From: Marinomonas profundi
GTDB lineage: Bacteria > Pseudomonadota > Gammaproteobacteria > Pseudomonadales > Marinomonadaceae
Direction of reading: 5' to 3'
Assembly: GCF_020694005.1 (NCBI RefSeq)
Contig: NZ_CP073013.1
Span: 2,676,578 to 2,740,577, forward strand
DNA length: 64,000 bases
Made by a program: the position numbers and the translations under genes. The notes under the pieces were generated by a model, which was given only the letters and a program-made list of their open reading frames with translations, made no database searches and was not told the origin of the DNA. This document shows, piece by piece, positions 62,201-64,000 of the stretch. How positions within the stretch are numbered: position 1 is the stretch's first letter; each line of letters starts with the position of its first letter.

Positions 62201-62385
62201 ATTTTAGGGGGGAAGAAATCAACAGACAGCTTGCCAAGAGTCATTTCTTTGCCTTGTTGTTGAAAATAATCGCTTAAATAATGTTTCGCAATAAAAGGCG
62301 TGGCGATCCAGATACTGGTAATTAAAGCCGTAATAACCGCAAATGGGTAAAATATAAAAAGTCGAAAATGTCGGCGTGTCATCAT
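59269..62385 (-). CDS. DUF748 domain protein, AsmA-like, with OmpA-like end
   Basis: 1038 residues. An N-terminal span (about 9-28, FRLFIFYPFAVITALITSIWI) anchors the protein and the rest is periplasmic, with long runs of repeated beta-strand elements such as LTLKRAIFAIELWPLVEKTL and LNLDLKLKAKNGILDGKS typical of AsmA/YhdP-type proteins. DUF748 motifs lie near VDFFPPKIDLNDM and in the C-terminal AGAVPLNIAVGILKDSDNN. The last about 110 residues (TALMKDKKDSQLKAC... AQQRAEHLKDYLV, IASSRIFLC) are OmpA-like. AsmA-type proteins are linked to lipid transport between membranes; a role here is inferred. AAGGTTTTAT precedes tandem ATGs. Confidence 0.88.
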   Translation of the reverse strand: MMTRRHFRLFIFYPFAVITALITSIWIATPFIAKHYLSDYFQQQGKEMTLGKLSVDFFPPKIDLNDMVINDQNQDTLTLKRAIFAIELWPLVEKTLRISEAKIDALTLQVAQQENTWVIAGINTEQYATEETTQETAEPPKAADHSPWTIQLPSFAITNSQVNLSRQVDLNIPAKSDTLALTHLFIKDVSGQGMAWKGEVSLSALVNQATLSFNSQFNYSPEQTTANVDAINARLPIESFRHFLPSPYNEGKGQLDLTSRFQFSQTQVDGVPVYEVNNLTLDTQIRELDLRLNEQDKVATQSTSLALSQSTLQFVSADKLMATGSLDLQSTQFSFTQAEREVVFDSLTLKTPFELKQDELGLATTGKLDAQLKKVFFAQAEQTVQFAHLTLNAPFDLKQDKQQGLTAKVAATELDMDELVLSLDSLALQNKQLHVALNNVAFNMDTKEALTASLLVDIQSHGLSVQQAGNSANYDEFSVSNNINFQQQGDNISAQNSQLDIKIAGLKATQDDGKQFSLGGATFTAEQIDFDQVDQQPPAIKGVNLNVKSQSLDSLLTHNKRIAAWKNGNINNLSFSQQGELFDLALAQLELTELSVSQAITDKNEQSLPPLGHIGNLKIEQVKANQDGADIKQITTNSMNISLILDSQKRIENLVFIDQEAQKTPEPIPQSANIPREKDAQNAINNTQDAEQKPAFKAPYYVILDAYDTTGSSSIYVQDKSISPALQRSLDIETLSLRNLNTHDKDQATVFALKARNGKYTTIQSDVSIYPLADKLTMISELIIKEAELPPYSSYIANVLGYQIDSGQLNLDLKLKAKNGILDGKSNILLREFDLGGQKESSSVVRAGAVPLNIAVGILKDSDNNIDLDIPLSGDIENPEFGWQDFLLLPVRKALYSASSSYLMQTFVPYANVITIAQFAGEQLLRIRVEPLIFTAEDSELNESQEIFLKQLTALMKDKKDSQLKACGIASYLDLGLEKPPISIDDNTRAAAISLAQQRAEHLKDYLVKDGIASSRIFLCSPEIDLSSRSKPRIELNF

Positions 62386-62413
62386 ATAAAACCTTTCAAA
62401 TACCTTAGTAACG

Positions 62414-62800
62414 TTAACGGATTTTATCTTTGTCTTCTGAGCGTATTGGCATGCGCAGCAAATAGGTCATAACGCATAAACCTATGACAATCAAAGCAAT
62501 AGTCGCCCAAAAACGCGACACGATAAAGATCGAAATTGCCATGCCAGCCCACATAAAAATAATAGCGCGGTTTCTTGCTTTGCGAGGGATACCATCGGAA
62601 GACTGCCAATCTCGCACAATCGGACCAAAGAATTTGTGCTCAATGAGCCAAGTGTGGAAGCGTTTTGAAGATTTAGAAAAACACCAAGCTGCCAATAAAA
62701 CAAGTGGCGTTGTGGGAAGTAATGGCAGAAAAATACCAATAATGCCAATTATCAGGGAAAGCCAGCCAAACAGTAAATATAAAATCCGCTTTCCCTGCAT
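62414..62800 (-). CDS. DUF454 (YbaN-like) inner membrane protein
   Basis: 128 residues with three to four membrane spans. The family pattern is LSLIIGIIGIFLPLLPTTPLVLLAAWCFSKSS in the N-terminal half and HKFFGPIVRDWQ, DGIPRKARNRAI later, which match YbaN. The function is unknown in the family. It is followed 28 bases later by the DUF748 gene on the same strand, probably co-transcribed. Confidence 0.9.
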   Translation of the reverse strand: MQGKRILYLLFGWLSLIIGIIGIFLPLLPTTPLVLLAAWCFSKSSKRFHTWLIEHKFFGPIVRDWQSSDGIPRKARNRAIIFMWAGMAISIFIVSRFWATIALIVIGLCVMTYLLRMPIRSEDKDKIR

Positions 62801-62905
62801 AAAATGCCTACTCTCTGGGTAAAGAAAAACCTAAATTCAGGATGAATAAAAACCTAAACACACAAAACGAGACGGTTATATCACTGCTTGGCGCTGATTA
62901 AGCGG

Positions 62906-63574
62906 CTATTTTCCTGAATGGAAAATAGCCCCCATGCTTTCTTCTGGGCCATTTTCGACAAGTGGCCAGCCACCAAGCCGTTTTAAGCGATTCACCATTT
63001 CACAGAATAGCTCAGCGGTTTTTTCGGTATCGTATTTGGCAGAGTGCGCTTCTGAGTTGCTAAACGGAATAGACGCTGCTTCACAGGCTTTTGCTAAAAC
63101 AGTCTGCCCAAACACCAACCCCGCTAAGCTTGCCGTATCAAAACTCGAAAACGGATGAAAAGGGTTGCGCTTAATCTCTGCTCTTTCAATCGCAGCGTTT
63201 AAGAAACCATGATCAAAAGCGGCATTATGGCCCACTAAAACGGCGCGTTTGCAGCCAACGGATTTTAATTCTTTGCGCACTTTAGTAAACATTTGCGTGA
63301 TGGCTTCACTTTCTGGTATGTCTTGTCGGCCAGGGGCAAAAGGGTCAATGCCGGTGAAGTCGAGCGCGGCTTTTTCAAGGTTTGCGCCTTCAAATGGTTT
63401 GATCAAAAACTCGAGTGTTTCATGGATATACATGTCGCCATTTTCATCCATTCGAAGGATGCTGGCGGCCATTTCTAACAATGCGTCTGTTTTTTGATTA
63501 AAGCCTGCGGTTTCTACGTCGATAACTACGGGTAAGAAGCCGCGGAATCGATCTTTAATTTCATGGTTTGACAA
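62906..63574 (-). CDS. rnt: ribonuclease T
   Basis: 222 residues from a TTG at 63574, with AAGGA eight bases upstream; no other early Met exists. RNase T trims the 3' ends of tRNA and other stable RNAs. The DEDDh exonuclease residues are seen: [23 protein letters not shown], and [14 protein letters not shown]. The C-terminus is slightly longer than in E. coli (215). It lies divergent from motY, an arrangement like that of Pseudomonas. Confidence 0.95.
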   Translation of the reverse strand: MSNHEIKDRFRGFLPVVIDVETAGFNQKTDALLEMAASILRMDENGDMYIHETLEFLIKPFEGANLEKAALDFTGIDPFAPGRQDIPESEAITQMFTKVRKELKSVGCKRAVLVGHNAAFDHGFLNAAIERAEIKRNPFHPFSSFDTASLAGLVFGQTVLAKACEAASIPFSNSEAHSAKYDTEKTAELFCEMVNRLKRLGGWPLVENGPEESMGAIFHSGK

Positions 63575-63669
63575 AAGAAGGTCCTTAATTCTGCCGCTAG
63601 ATCAACAGTGTCGGTGTACAATAGGATCGGATCATAACACAATTGATAATGCTTGAACGAGATGTCTAA

Positions 63670-64000
63670 ATGGGAATTACCCAACAACTTCTAATTCGCT
63701 CTACGTTTTTATTGACGGCTTGCCTGCCACTTGGGCAGGCAAATGCCCTGACGCACTACCAGTCTGGTATCACGGACTCTGAGTGGCTGCTGTCTGGGGA
63801 TATTTTTTCATGCAGTTTAACCCACCCGGTGCCGCATTATGGTGAAGGTCACTTCATTAAAGAAGCGGGTGAGCCAATGAAATTTATTTTGCAGCCGCAG
63901 AATGAAAAGCTGGGTCCAGGTCAGGTTTATATTATCTCTCAAGCCCCTGACTGGTCGCCAGGTATGAAGCCTGAAACCTTAGAAATTTTGCCTTATCCCG
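63670..64000 (+). CDS. motY: sodium-type flagellar stator protein MotY, 5' part
   Basis: The gene runs off the right edge; about 110 residues are visible. A signal peptide (to about 26) precedes LTHYQSG. The visible N-terminal domain has SGDIFSCSLTHPVPHYGEGHF, KEAG and PGMKPETLEILPYP, which match the MotY N-domain that joins the T ring around the flagellar motor of Vibrio and Pseudomonas. The expected OmpA-like peptidoglycan-binding domain would lie beyond the window. It has a weak GAG ribosome site. Confidence 0.85.
   Translation, partial: MGITQQLLIRSTFLLTACLPLGQANALTHYQSGITDSEWLLSGDIFSCSLTHPVPHYGEGHFIKEAGEPMKFILQPQNEKLGPGQVYIISQAPDWSPGMKPETLEILPYP

Noticed and set aside
1..64000. tRNA, rRNA, insertion sequences, prophage or plasmid origins
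   Set aside because: No characteristic tRNA arm, rRNA segment, transposase, integrase or replication gene was seen on either strand; a tRNAscan or Infernal run would be decisive.

Overview
The window looks like a chromosomal segment of a marine gammaproteobacterium of the Oceanospirillales/Pseudomonas side of the class, most like Marinomonas. This is inferred from gene order and protein style; no database was searched. The order dsbD-accB-accC-prmA-DUF3426-dusB-fis-purH-purD followed by a 7TM-DISM sensor matches the dsbD...retS region known from Pseudomonas. The rnt/motY pair, two TRAP transporter systems, a nrdA-nrdB-ferredoxin operon with NrdR-like boxes, and acs with a LuxR-type regulator fit the same group. 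I see no rRNA, tRNA, CRISPR array, prophage or insertion sequence.

Layout. 1-1.03 kb: a D-lactate dehydrogenase-like gene. 1.1-15.8 kb: a catabolic island. A MarR regulator and a DctPQM TRAP transporter lie on the minus strand. Divergent from them runs a long plus-strand series: fused CoA-transferase, thiolase, crotonase, SDR hydroxyacyl-CoA dehydrogenase, 597-aa acyl-CoA dehydrogenase, feruloyl-CoA-synthase-like ligase, 4-hydroxybenzoyl-CoA-thioesterase-like protein, EtfB and EtfA, ending at a strong terminator. Together they read as uptake, CoA activation and beta-oxidation-type shortening of an organic acid, probably an aromatic (phenylpropanoid) acid, with electrons passed to ETF. Two GTTG-N7-CAAC palindromes lie in the divergent promoter region. 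A 108-bp tandem repeat of 3.7 copies, forming four hairpin elements, interrupts the plus-strand series at 8.53-8.94 kb.

15.8-25 kb: formate-dehydrogenase-like FdhF/YdeP with FdhD and a 41-aa membrane peptide; a MepM-like peptidoglycan endopeptidase; a TAXI-type TRAP transporter (binding protein and fused permease). 24.8-33.1 kb: HAD phosphatase, methyltransferase, acs and a LuxR-type response regulator, a patch of REP-like intergenic repeats, a lone yidD, pheA of alphaproteobacterial style, a secreted protein of unknown function, an alpha/beta hydrolase and a CDP-alcohol phosphatidyltransferase.

33.1-43 kb: nrdAB-yfaE, a DUF1624 membrane protein divergent from alkB, hinT-coq7-pdxH, and a membrane sensor at the retS position whose kinase and receiver residues are degenerate. 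43-54 kb: the conserved purD...dsbD block. 54-64 kb: lipoprotein plus DUF2333 pair, GNAT, TonB-dependent siderophore receptor with a Fur-like promoter, DUF465, a large DUF748 protein, DUF454, rnt, and the start of motY, which runs off the window.

The most unusual signals are the hairpin tandem array, the degenerate RetS-position sensor, the composition of the catabolic island with its paired candidate operators, and several perfect intercistronic hairpins.
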